This document shows, piece by piece, positions 17,918-25,818 of a stretch of 64,000 bases of DNA. This DNA comes from UBA2767 sp965228625. GTDB taxonomy: Bacteria; Pseudomonadota; Alphaproteobacteria; Rhizobiales; Methyloligellaceae. Both the position numbers and the translations under genes were made by a program. Each line of letters opens with the position of its first letter. Positions within the stretch are counted from its first letter, which is position 1. Under the pieces are notes generated by a model, which made no database searches, was not told where the DNA came from, and was given only the letters and a program-made list of their open reading frames with translations. The stretch is from contig OZ245829.1 of assembly GCA_965228625.1 (NCBI GenBank), forward strand, positions 1,798,001 through 1,862,000. The letters are read 5' to 3'.

Positions 17918-18913
17918 ATGGGGTTGCTTGTAGACGGCGTATGGACTGACCGGTGGTACGATACCCGTTCGACAGGCGGCCGGTTCAAACGGCAATCGTC
18001 GCAATTCCGCAACTGGATCACGCCGGACGGCGCAGCCGGTCCGAGCGGCGAAGCCGGCTTTGCAGCCGACAAAGTGCGCTATCATCTTTACGTGTCGCTC
18101 GCCTGCCCCTGGGCCCATCGCACGCTCATCTTCCGGAAGCTGAAAGGACTTGAGGACGCCATCAGCGTTGACGTGGTTCACCACGCCATGGGCGAACTCG
18201 GCTGGGTATTCGATGAAAGCGTCGCCGACGCGACGCCCGACACCGTCAACGGCAAGGACAAGCTGTACGAGGTCTATCTGGAGGCGCAGTCCGATTACAC
18301 CGGCCGCGTGACCGTTCCGGTCCTTTGGGACAAGGACCGCAAGACCATCGTCAACAACGAGTCGTCGGAAATCATCCGGATGCTGAATTCCGCCTTCGAC
18401 CATGTGGGCGCCACGGGTGCGGATTTCTACCCGGAAGACCTGCGCGCCGAGATCGACGAGGTGAACGCGACCGTCTACACCAACGTGAACAACGGCGTCT
18501 ACAAGGCCGGCTTCGCGACGACCCAGGAGGCGTACAACGAGGCGGTCGGCGCGCTTTTCGAGACCCTCGATGCGCTGGAGGACCGGCTGTCGGGACAGCG
18601 CTATCTCGCGGGGTCGCGCATGACGGAAGCCGATTGGCGGTTGTTCACCACACTGGTGCGTTTTGATCCGGTCTACGTGTCACACTTCAAGTGTAACCTG
18701 CGCAAGATTTCCGACTACCCGAACCTGTCAAACTACCTGCGCGAGCTCTATCAGGTGCCGGGAGTCGCGGAGACCGTGAACTTCGTGCACATCAAACACC
18801 ATTATTTCGGTTCCCACGGCACCATCAATCCGACAGGTATCGTGCCCGTCGGTCCCGAGGTCGATTATGCGCAGCCTCACGACCGGGGCCGCCTTCCCGG
18901 GGAACAGGCCTGA
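17918..18913 (+). CDS. Glutathionyl-hydroquinone reductase (Xi-class GST, YqjG-like)
   Basis: 331 residues. The catalytic cysteine is Cys63 in LYVSLACPWAHRTLIFRKLKG, of which CPWAHR is the core motif, the same position as in E. coli YqjG. Downstream are VTVPVLWDKDRKTIVNNESSEIIRMLN (cis-Pro and glutathione-binding region) and the helical domain containing GQRYLAGSRMTEADWRLFTTLVRFDPVY, typical of Xi-class transferases. The enzyme removes glutathione from glutathionyl-hydroquinones, returning hydroquinone. It fits with wrbA just upstream. Its C terminus (HDRGRLPGEQA) is convergent with the Nudix gene at 18919. Confidence 0.93.
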   Translation: MGLLVDGVWTDRWYDTRSTGGRFKRQSSQFRNWITPDGAAGPSGEAGFAADKVRYHLYVSLACPWAHRTLIFRKLKGLEDAISVDVVHHAMGELGWVFDESVADATPDTVNGKDKLYEVYLEAQSDYTGRVTVPVLWDKDRKTIVNNESSEIIRMLNSAFDHVGATGADFYPEDLRAEIDEVNATVYTNVNNGVYKAGFATTQEAYNEAVGALFETLDALEDRLSGQRYLAGSRMTEADWRLFTTLVRFDPVYVSHFKCNLRKISDYPNLSNYLRELYQVPGVAETVNFVHIKHHYFGSHGTINPTGIVPVGPEVDYAQPHDRGRLPGEQA

Positions 18914-18918
18914 CGGCC

Positions 18919-19392
18919 TCACCATTTCTCGGAAACAGGCGCACCGTCGAAGATCTCGGCGAGCCGGCGCCGCGTCCCGACGCTGGTCCCGTCAGGGAGC
19001 GCATCGAGGGCGAAGAATGCCTGCTCCGCAATTTCCATGGTCGGCGACGGCACTTGCGGTCGCTGCCATTCGCGAACCAGGAACACCGCGATGTGATCTC
19101 CCGGAAAGTTCTCGACATTGGCGAACACACCGTGGAGCGTGGCGGGCGCGGTTACGATCACGCCCGCTTCCTCTTCCAGCTCGCGCTTCAATGCCGAGGT
19201 CAGAGTCTCGGCGCGTTCCACGCCGCCGCCCGGAAAGAACCAGCCGGGGCGATATCCGTGCCGCACGAGCAGCACGCGCGAGTTCTCGTCGATGACGACG
19301 CCCTGCGCGCCGAGCGTCAGGCCGCGTGTCAGGCGCCACCAGGGCCGCAGCACACCCCGAAGCACCCGCAAGGAAGCCGGCTTCTTCCTCAT
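18919..19392 (-). CDS. Nudix hydrolase
   Basis: I place the start at ATG 19392, giving about 157 residues, because the open frame upstream (to 19497) would reach within six bases of the divergent phosphoesterase start and leave no promoter; the ribosome site is weak, so this is uncertain. The Nudix box begins GGGVERAETLTSALKRELEE and ends with EEAGV, following LLVRHGYRPGWFFP. Around it, LTLGAQGVVIDENSRVLLVRH is the usual first strand. This is a general Nudix diphosphatase without a subfamily motif I can name; the substrate is unknown. Confidence 0.8.
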   Translation of the reverse strand: MRKKPASLRVLRGVLRPWWRLTRGLTLGAQGVVIDENSRVLLVRHGYRPGWFFPGGGVERAETLTSALKRELEEEAGVIVTAPATLHGVFANVENFPGDHIAVFLVREWQRPQVPSPTMEIAEQAFFALDALPDGTSVGTRRRLAEIFDGAPVSEKW

Positions 19393-19502
19393 CTTGCTGC
19401 CCGGCTTGTCAAGATTGCCCGCCACGAGGATAACTAGGCACCCCTTGTTCGGACCGGGCGGCGCCGTGTACCGCCAAATCACCTGCAGGACCTGCACCGC
19501 CC

Positions 19503-20411
19503 ATGTTCACCCTCGCCTACCTCTCCGATCCGCATATTGCGCCCTTGCCCAGGCCATCGGTTCGTCACCTGATGAGCAAACGCATTTTCGGGTATATCAA
19601 CTGGAGTGTCTCCCGCAAGAATATCCATGACCGGGACATTCTCGATTCGATCACGCGGGACATGCTGGCTCAAGGCGCTGATCACATCGCGGTCGGCGGC
19701 GATCTGGTCAATCTCTCGCTGCCCGAGGAATTCCTCCGCGCCACCGATTGGCTGCGCACACTCGGAACGCCGGACGATGTCAGCGTCGTACCCGGCAATC
19801 ACGATGCCTACGTGCCGATAAACGCCGCGACCGGAATCGGGCACTGGGGCGCCTACATGACGACGACTGCGGAGGGCATGCGGCAACTCGTCGGCGACCC
19901 GGGTGGCTTTCCGTTCGTGCGGCAATTCGGGCAGGTCGCCTTGATCGGCCTTTCATCCGCCGTCCCCAGGCCGCCGTTCTTCGCGTCGGGAAAGCTGGGC
20001 ACGGCGCAAATCGCCACGCTCGAGAAGGTGTTGCAGGAACTCGGCAAACAGGGCGTTTTTCGCACCGTTATGGTCCACCACCCGCCGCTCCCCGGACTGT
20101 CGGAACGACGCCGTGGCCTCGACGACGTGCATGAACTGGAGGCCGTGTTGCGGCAATCCGGCGCCGACCTCGTGCTCTATGGGCATCGTCACGTGCACAC
20201 CGTCGACAGGCTGGCAAGCGAACCGCCCGCGCCGGTCGTGGGCGCGCCTTCGGCGTCGTCGAGCCATGCCGGGCCGGACAAGCACGCCCGTTACTACCTG
20301 TTCCGCATCTGGCACGAGGGAAACGGCTGGAAATGCGAAATGACCTGCCGCGGCCTGACACGGAGCGGCGGCCGGATTGTCGAAATCGAAAAAAGGATGC
20401 TTACGGAGTGA
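19503..20411 (+). CDS. Calcineurin-like metallophosphoesterase
   Basis: 302 residues with the full set of metal-binding blocks of the family: LAYLSDPHIAP (DxH), AVGGDLVNLSLPEE (GGDLVN for the GDxxD block), VVPGNHDAYVP (GNHD), VMVHHPPLPG (the H block) and LVLYGHRHVHTVD (GHxH). It has no signal peptide and should be cytoplasmic. The specificity could be 3',5'-cyclic nucleotide, nucleotide or lipid-A-precursor phosphoesters; the sequence does not decide. The stop overlaps the 3' end of the convergent gene at 20401 by 11 bases. Confidence 0.88.
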   Translation: MFTLAYLSDPHIAPLPRPSVRHLMSKRIFGYINWSVSRKNIHDRDILDSITRDMLAQGADHIAVGGDLVNLSLPEEFLRATDWLRTLGTPDDVSVVPGNHDAYVPINAATGIGHWGAYMTTTAEGMRQLVGDPGGFPFVRQFGQVALIGLSSAVPRPPFFASGKLGTAQIATLEKVLQELGKQGVFRTVMVHHPPLPGLSERRRGLDDVHELEAVLRQSGADLVLYGHRHVHTVDRLASEPPAPVVGAPSASSSHAGPDKHARYYLFRIWHEGNGWKCEMTCRGLTRSGGRIVEIEKRMLTE

Positions 20412-20949
20412 TCGGCAGGCCGAACGCCATGATGCCGGCGATACCTGTCAGCACACCGATGATGAAGGCGGCGACAACCAGCCATGGCCGGCTGCGAGCC
20501 GCGTTCCGGGTGAAAATCCGGTCATACGACAGGCCGGACGCGTGCCGTTCGCGCGACACGATCTCATGCGCGACATATTCGGTGATCCGCCCCGCCATGA
20601 CGCCGACATCGTCGGTTTCGACCAGAACCCTCCGCCCGGTTCCTTCGTTGCGGATCATCCGGTAGATCTCTCCGGAGTTGTCCATCGCTACATAGGTCAT
20701 GATGTCGATCCACAGCCGCGCCGGATTGCTCGGCACGAGTGACAGAGCGAACCGGTCATCCTCGAAGGGAATGTCATCGAATACGGGCACGACGGACGCA
20801 TGCAGCACCTCGAGGCGTGCCATCTCGACACTGCGACGGTCGACCGATTTGTCGAGATCTTCGGCTTCCTGAATTCGGGCGAGATGAATGGCTTCGCGAA
20901 GCGACGTGGCGGGGGCTGGCTGATCGATTTTCTTTTCCGACTTCGTCAT
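20401..20949 (-). CDS. Uncharacterised tail-anchored membrane protein
   Basis: About 182 residues from ATG 20949, preceded by AGGG. The N-terminal 140 residues are polar and soluble-looking; the segment VLHASVVPVFDDIPFEDDRFALSL and the later ARLWIDIMTYVAMDNSGEIYRMI suggest a small alpha-beta domain. A single hydrophobic helix sits at the C terminus (WLVVAAFIIGVLTGIAGIMAFG), followed by LPITP, so it is a tail-anchored or C-terminal-anchor protein with its body in the cytoplasm. I do not recognise the family. It is convergent with the phosphoesterase and divergent from the sodium channel gene. Confidence 0.7.
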   Translation of the reverse strand: MTKSEKKIDQPAPATSLREAIHLARIQEAEDLDKSVDRRSVEMARLEVLHASVVPVFDDIPFEDDRFALSLVPSNPARLWIDIMTYVAMDNSGEIYRMIRNEGTGRRVLVETDDVGVMAGRITEYVAHEIVSRERHASGLSYDRIFTRNAARSRPWLVVAAFIIGVLTGIAGIMAFGLPITP

Positions 20950-21138
20950 GTGGCCCTGCACAACGGCACCTTGGGATTTGCCGTCAACAGATAGTCTAGC
21001 ACTATTGAAACAACCCGCACGAGAAATGTTCCGCAGCGCTGGACATCCCGGGGGTGGAATGGCAGGTAGGCCGATACTATTTTACGGGGCGACCAGTTTC
21101 GCCGGTGAATCCGGCGCCAGACGCTTCCACATTCAGAT

Positions 21139-21975
21139 ATGACCCAGGCTTCCGACACGACACTTCTCGCCTCGTTGCGCACGCGCCTCGCGCCGATCAT
21201 CGAAGATCCGCGAACCGAGCGCGCGATCATGCTGCTCATCGTTCTGAACGCGATCATACTGGGGCTCGAAACCAGCAAGTCGGCAATGGCGGCCGCCGGG
21301 CCGGCGCTGGTAATGGCCGATCGGATCATTCTCGGCGTTTTCGTGGTCGAGCTGACGGTCCGGATGATCGTGCACGGCGCGAAGTTCTGGCGCGATCCCT
21401 GGAGTCTCTTCGACTTCAGCGTCGTGGCGATTGCGCTCGTTCCGGCGACCGGCAATCTTTCGGTATTGCGTGCCCTGCGTATCTTGCGGGCGTTGCGGCT
21501 GATCTCGGCCATCAAGTCCATGCGCCGCGTCGTCGGCGGCCTGCTCCACGCCATTCCGGGCATGGGGTCGATCGTCGCCCTGCTCGGCCTGGTGTTTTAT
21601 GTCTTCTCGGTCATGGCCACGAAACTGTTCGGCGCCGAATTCCCGCAATGGTTCGGCACAATCGGCGAGTCCGCCTACTCCTTGTTCCAGATCATGACGC
21701 TGGAGAGCTGGTCGATGGGTATCGTCCGCCCCGTCATGGAGGTCCATGGCTGGGCGTGGGCGTTCTTCGTGCCGTTCATTCTGCTGACGAGCTTCACCGT
21801 GCTGAACCTGTTCATCGGCATCATCGTCGACGCCATGCAGTCCCAGCACGAGGCGGAGGAAGCCGAGGAAAAGAGGTCCACCAAGGCCGAACTGGATGAG
21901 ATCCTTGCGGAGGTCCGTGCGCTGCGCACGGAGGTCAAGAGCTTGCGCGCCCGCGAGGCGAGCAAGACGCGTTAA
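21139..21975 (+). CDS. Single-domain voltage-gated sodium channel (NaChBac-like)
   Basis: 278 residues with six transmembrane segments. S1 is near 29-43 (AIMLLIVLNAIILGL), S2 near 59-79, S3 near 89-103. S4 is NLSVLRALRILRALRLISAI with arginines at 111, 114, 117 and 120, one every third residue, as in voltage sensors. S5 is near 140-162, and S6 near 207-231 (FFVPFILLTSFTVLNLFIGI). The pore filter is T187-L188-E189-S190-W191-S192, identical to the NaChBac-type TLESWS that selects sodium. The end is a charged coiled coil (TKAELDEILAEVRALRTEVKSLR) that assembles the tetramer. Such channels are linked to motility and pH homeostasis in other bacteria. Confidence 0.93.
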   Translation: MTQASDTTLLASLRTRLAPIIEDPRTERAIMLLIVLNAIILGLETSKSAMAAAGPALVMADRIILGVFVVELTVRMIVHGAKFWRDPWSLFDFSVVAIALVPATGNLSVLRALRILRALRLISAIKSMRRVVGGLLHAIPGMGSIVALLGLVFYVFSVMATKLFGAEFPQWFGTIGESAYSLFQIMTLESWSMGIVRPVMEVHGWAWAFFVPFILLTSFTVLNLFIGIIVDAMQSQHEAEEAEEKRSTKAELDEILAEVRALRTEVKSLRAREASKTR

Positions 21976-22059
21976 AGCCCTTTCGCCATCAAATCTGTGT
22001 GTATCGCGCCAGGAGATCGCGAGACCTTCGTGACGAAATTCACGGAGCGGCAATGATGG

Positions 22060-23169
22060 CTACTGAGCGCCGTTCAAATCCTTCAGGATTTCAGACATCA
22101 GAACAGCACGGTTCTGATTTTCCCATATCGAGCCCTTGAAGTAACCGAGGTGATGAAGGGCGATCACTTCATGTGTCGACAAATCAAACACAGGCGAACC
22201 CGAGCTTCCACCCAGCGTATCGCACGCATGGGACAAATCCGTTTCTCCGTCAATGCCAGCCACTTTCGGTTTGATTACCTTGCAGTCCGTACGTGAAACC
22301 TGCTTTGGCTGACCGCCGGGATGCTGGATGATGTACAGCTCATCCTCTGCGCTCGGGCTGCGCGAGACCGGCTCAAGCATTCCCCATTCATCCCCCGGTC
22401 GGCCATCGAGACGCAGAACCGCGTAGTCCAGTGATACGTTCACTCTGTCTGGGGAAACGGTGATGCACGGATACTGTTTGCCAACATTGACCGCGTCGTA
22501 TCCGAAGATCGCAACTGCAGTTTCGCATGCGGCTTGCGAGTTTACGCAATGCTCATTGGTGATCAGCTCGTCCTCGCTGATCAGGAAACCCGTACAGGTG
22601 TATGGCGCACCATCGATGGAGAAGATCAGGCGGGCGACAGGACGTCCATTGGATCGAATCGGATTGTTGTTATCGTACTGAAGAATGCTCTCACGCTGAT
22701 CGACCCCGACGGGAGAGGCAGGGACCCCGCCTCTCTGCCCAAATTGAAGATGCGGGATTGCGAAGTTGAGCCCTTCAGGTTCGCCCTTGGAGATCACGCG
22801 GACATTGACAGTATCCCCCCAGATTACCGGCGTCGTGAGTGTCGGCTTCTTGCTGAATTGCTCTGCTGTGTATCGCGTCTTTTGCTGATCATTGCTGTCC
22901 GCGATAATCACAATAAACTTGTCATCGGCGCCGGCCGCAATTCCCTCGAAAGCAACGCGGACATAATCGGCTCCCGGACGGCGGAGCCTGAGCGAGTAGA
23001 TCCGCCGCCCACCGCCTTCCTGCAATGCAAAATCCGAGAAGGTCTTTCCTTCTGCTTTCTTGCCGCCGTCAGGCAACGGTGCTTGCGCAAACGCGGCATC
23101 GCTAGAAAACGCAAATGTGGAGGCAAGAATGGAAAAAAATATAAACTTCCAAATGCTATACAACCTCAT
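22060..23169 (-). CDS. Exported trypsin-like serine protease with N-terminal beta domain
   Basis: 369 residues with a signal peptide (WKFIFFSILASTFAFSS, cleavage near 29). Residues about 40-145 form a domain that looks like a beta sandwich (IYSLRLRRPGADYVRVAFEG). Residues about 175-369 are a chymotrypsin-fold protease: His207 in ITNEHCVN, Asp248 in SLDYAVLRL, Ser323 in GGSSGSPVF. Cysteines around the His and Ser blocks may form disulfides. It begins with GGAGA about six bases before the ATG and lies 28 bases downstream of the subtilase gene on the same strand, so the two are cotranscribed. Its base composition is lower in GC than the neighbours, most of all at its 5' end. Confidence 0.87.
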   Translation of the reverse strand: MRLYSIWKFIFFSILASTFAFSSDAAFAQAPLPDGGKKAEGKTFSDFALQEGGGRRIYSLRLRRPGADYVRVAFEGIAAGADDKFIVIIADSNDQQKTRYTAEQFSKKPTLTTPVIWGDTVNVRVISKGEPEGLNFAIPHLQFGQRGGVPASPVGVDQRESILQYDNNNPIRSNGRPVARLIFSIDGAPYTCTGFLISEDELITNEHCVNSQAACETAVAIFGYDAVNVGKQYPCITVSPDRVNVSLDYAVLRLDGRPGDEWGMLEPVSRSPSAEDELYIIQHPGGQPKQVSRTDCKVIKPKVAGIDGETDLSHACDTLGGSSGSPVFDLSTHEVIALHHLGYFKGSIWENQNRAVLMSEILKDLNGAQ

Positions 23170-23197
23170 TTATTTCTCCATATAATCATTTGCATTG

Positions 23198-25606
23198 TCA
23201 ATTTTTTCGAAGTGGTGCAATAATCGTCACTATATCTTTTAATTTTATTTTATTTCTTTCTCCTGAAATATTCTTGATAATGATTTCATAATCACCATTA
23301 GTCCAATTAATTTCATCTAATGAAATCAATTTTCTAGTATCCCGATCTCCTACATTCTTTCCAGTTATCTCGTATGCTTTGTAATTATCGCTTCCCTCGA
23401 TATAATGAATAGCTGCCAACTTACCCATTCTAATAAATATCGGATCTGGATCATCTAACGTCTCATCTTCAAAAACAAATCTCCTACCAATGGGTTTTCC
23501 GTTATCGTCCAAAAACCTTACAATTGTCCCGACATGAATATTCTCAAATCTGTCCACGATCCTCCAATTCTTCATATCTTCGAGCGCACAGTCCGCATTC
23601 AGTTTACCGGTCAGGACCTTTTCTGAGATGTTGGGTATTGGATCTGCGCAGGCCAATATTCGGGCCTTCACATCGAACGGCAGGGCGCTCCGATCCGCAG
23701 ACATCATCAGGGCAGCCACGGCGGTAACTTGCGGAACCGCCTGAGAGGTTCCGCTGAGCGACACAACTGTGTTCATTGCACCTGTGCTGATGATGTCCTG
23801 GCCGAGCGCGGCGATATGAACTTTCGATTTGCCGTAATTGGAGCCTCTGGTCTTCTGCCCGTCCTTATACTCCAGGAGTTCGGGTTTTCCCTGTCTTCCA
23901 ATTTGCAGGGCGCCCACTGTTATGAGATTGGGAAGGTCCGCGCAGGCCGGCCAAACTGAACATGCGGTATCCAAGTCCTTCCGGTCATTGCCGGCCGCTG
24001 TTACAAACAGAGTTGTCTTGTGCGACATCATTGTCGTAATGAAAGGATCTCCGTCTGGAATGTCAGGCGCCGGGTATTCCAAGCTCAAGTTAAATACATA
24101 AATCAGATTTGAACCGATAATATTGTTCAAATACGCGGCGATATCAGAATGATACTTTTCATTCCGCCCAAGATCTTTGAATATGACTTCTCTGCCAAAA
24201 ACCTTGACATGCGGGCTCAATCCGCCAATGCCATGGTCGTCATGCGCGGCTGCAATTGTGCCAACGACGTGATTTGCGTGATGCGAATCCGGATCGGCGC
24301 TTGCCATCCAGTGCCCACATGCGGAACGGCGCTGGCAATCTGAATGGAAATCCTCGCCCGCATCGTCCGGACAGACATTGCGCTCATATTCATTTTCGTA
24401 AATGAGAAGGCTCGCTTCGGCCTTTTTGGCTATCTCACAATGACCAATATCGAGATTTCCGTCCAACACTCCGATCGGAATGATGTTGCTCTTAAGCCGC
24501 TCCGGAATTTGGCCCTCCTGATAGTAGTAACCGATGAACCGACGTTGATTGTTCAGCTTTTCTCTGTAGTGAGATTGACCACTACCTTGATGCGAGCTGT
24601 TCGGTTTTCCTCCGCCCCTCTCCGAGCCAGAGAAGATATGCGGGCTAAGACCCTTCAATCTTTCCTTCAAATCACCCGCTAGGGCGCGTCCATCAACAAG
24701 ATCGTCCTTGGTTCGCTCATGAAACTCCAGAATCAGCGGCGTCGAATAACTCGCCTCGGGCGCTGATTTGGCAATGAGATTGTCGTCAATGTTTCCGTCA
24801 AATTCCCAATGCGCCGAATTGAGAAAAACGCGTCTGTCAATTCCTCCAACGCACTGCCGACGCTCGCATTTCAGATCTATGATGGCTTTCACGCGCAGTG
24901 TTGGAACCTGTATTGTTCCGCTGAAGTCGCGCTTGTCGAAACCGGGCTGTCCCCGGTTGTAGAACTCCATGCTTTCTCTGCAGTGCCCGTCATATGCGAC
25001 ACACCCCTTGCGCACCTCGGTCACGATGGATTCGATGGATTGGCCGCGCTTCTTGTAATAGCTGCTGGGCTGCACAATCTCGGTGAAGTCGATGTCGGGA
25101 ACGAGAAAGTATGAGTCTTCGCGGGATCTCCAGATCCCCCTCGAAGGCAGGTACCCGCCGACGTGGCGCGTATAGTCAGAGATCTGTGCAGGACTGGCGG
25201 GGACTTTCTTCCGCCGGCAGATATCCGTGTTTATGTCGCACAAGACACTGTCCAGCGTCTCTGTATACCCGTCCCGCCTGCCCCAGGTCAGATTGAGCCC
25301 TTCGAGAAACTTGACGGGCACAACGCCTTTAACATTCTTTGCACTCCTCACCGGAAGGACAGAGATATTGAACAAAGCCGCATATAGCTCCGAAATCTGT
25401 GTTCTCAACTCATCAAGCGTGCGGTTGGTCGACCAAAAAACAATTTTTCCATCCTTCAGTTTCAGCTCCAGACGGCCAACATCCATCTTTGCACGGTCGA
25501 GTTTGCCCGAAGCGGCGGAAACTGGTTCTGAGTTGAAAGTTGAATACGTCAGAATTGGAACGGACAATAGTACTGCAGATAAGATTCTTGTAACGGAATC
25601 AAACAT
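23198..25606 (-). CDS. Exported subtilisin-like (S8) serine protease, AT-rich
   Basis: 802 residues with a signal peptide (ILSAVLLSVPILTYS). Residues about 35-370 are an N-terminal region of unknown fold with several cysteines. The S8 domain follows: Asp382 in IPIGVLDGNLDIGH, His443 in HHANHVVGTIAA, oxyanion Asn540 in FVTAAGN, and Ser621 in SLSGTSQAVPQ. The last 130 residues (after about 670) form a further beta-rich domain rich in Ile, Asp and Lys. The Asp motif lacks the usual D-T-G, having D-G-N-L-D instead. The gene is strikingly AT-rich, especially 23200-23540 and the upstream gap, unlike everything around, which points to transfer. The ribosome site is GAGG before ATG 25606. Substrate unknown. 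Confidence 0.87.
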   Translation of the reverse strand: MFDSVTRILSAVLLSVPILTYSTFNSEPVSAASGKLDRAKMDVGRLELKLKDGKIVFWSTNRTLDELRTQISELYAALFNISVLPVRSAKNVKGVVPVKFLEGLNLTWGRRDGYTETLDSVLCDINTDICRRKKVPASPAQISDYTRHVGGYLPSRGIWRSREDSYFLVPDIDFTEIVQPSSYYKKRGQSIESIVTEVRKGCVAYDGHCRESMEFYNRGQPGFDKRDFSGTIQVPTLRVKAIIDLKCERRQCVGGIDRRVFLNSAHWEFDGNIDDNLIAKSAPEASYSTPLILEFHERTKDDLVDGRALAGDLKERLKGLSPHIFSGSERGGGKPNSSHQGSGQSHYREKLNNQRRFIGYYYQEGQIPERLKSNIIPIGVLDGNLDIGHCEIAKKAEASLLIYENEYERNVCPDDAGEDFHSDCQRRSACGHWMASADPDSHHANHVVGTIAAAHDDHGIGGLSPHVKVFGREVIFKDLGRNEKYHSDIAAYLNNIIGSNLIYVFNLSLEYPAPDIPDGDPFITTMMSHKTTLFVTAAGNDRKDLDTACSVWPACADLPNLITVGALQIGRQGKPELLEYKDGQKTRGSNYGKSKVHIAALGQDIISTGAMNTVVSLSGTSQAVPQVTAVAALMMSADRSALPFDVKARILACADPIPNISEKVLTGKLNADCALEDMKNWRIVDRFENIHVGTIVRFLDDNGKPIGRRFVFEDETLDDPDPIFIRMGKLAAIHYIEGSDNYKAYEITGKNVGDRDTRKLISLDEINWTNGDYEIIIKNISGERNKIKLKDIVTIIAPLRKN

Positions 25607-25818
25607 TTGTAATCCTCAATATTCTGAGAATTATACCTATATATGCGAAGATTATATTGCTTAAACAAAATATTAATTTGGCCAAGCATCACAGTCAATA
25701 TTATTAAATTTCAACTACGCGCTAGCTCGGCCATCGAGCGCGATTCTCTGAATTGTCGATGTGACAATTCAGTTACTTATGTCTCTTTTGTCAATTGGAA
25801 CAGTAAGCCAGGACGCCC
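25607..25818. other. AT-rich intergenic gap with sharp composition edge
   Basis: About 210 bases between the subtilase start and the end of the membrane-protein gene. Bases 25607-25730 are very AT-rich (long runs of A and T around 25650-25710). At about 25725 the composition changes abruptly back to the GC-rich type of the chromosome. This gap must contain the promoter of the leftward protease operon. I see no repeat pair, integrase, tRNA or attachment site at this edge. Confidence 0.6.

Noticed and set aside
22060..25606. Prophage or integrative element
   Set aside because: The AT-rich protease genes look acquired, but I saw no integrase, transposase, flanking repeat or tRNA at either edge.
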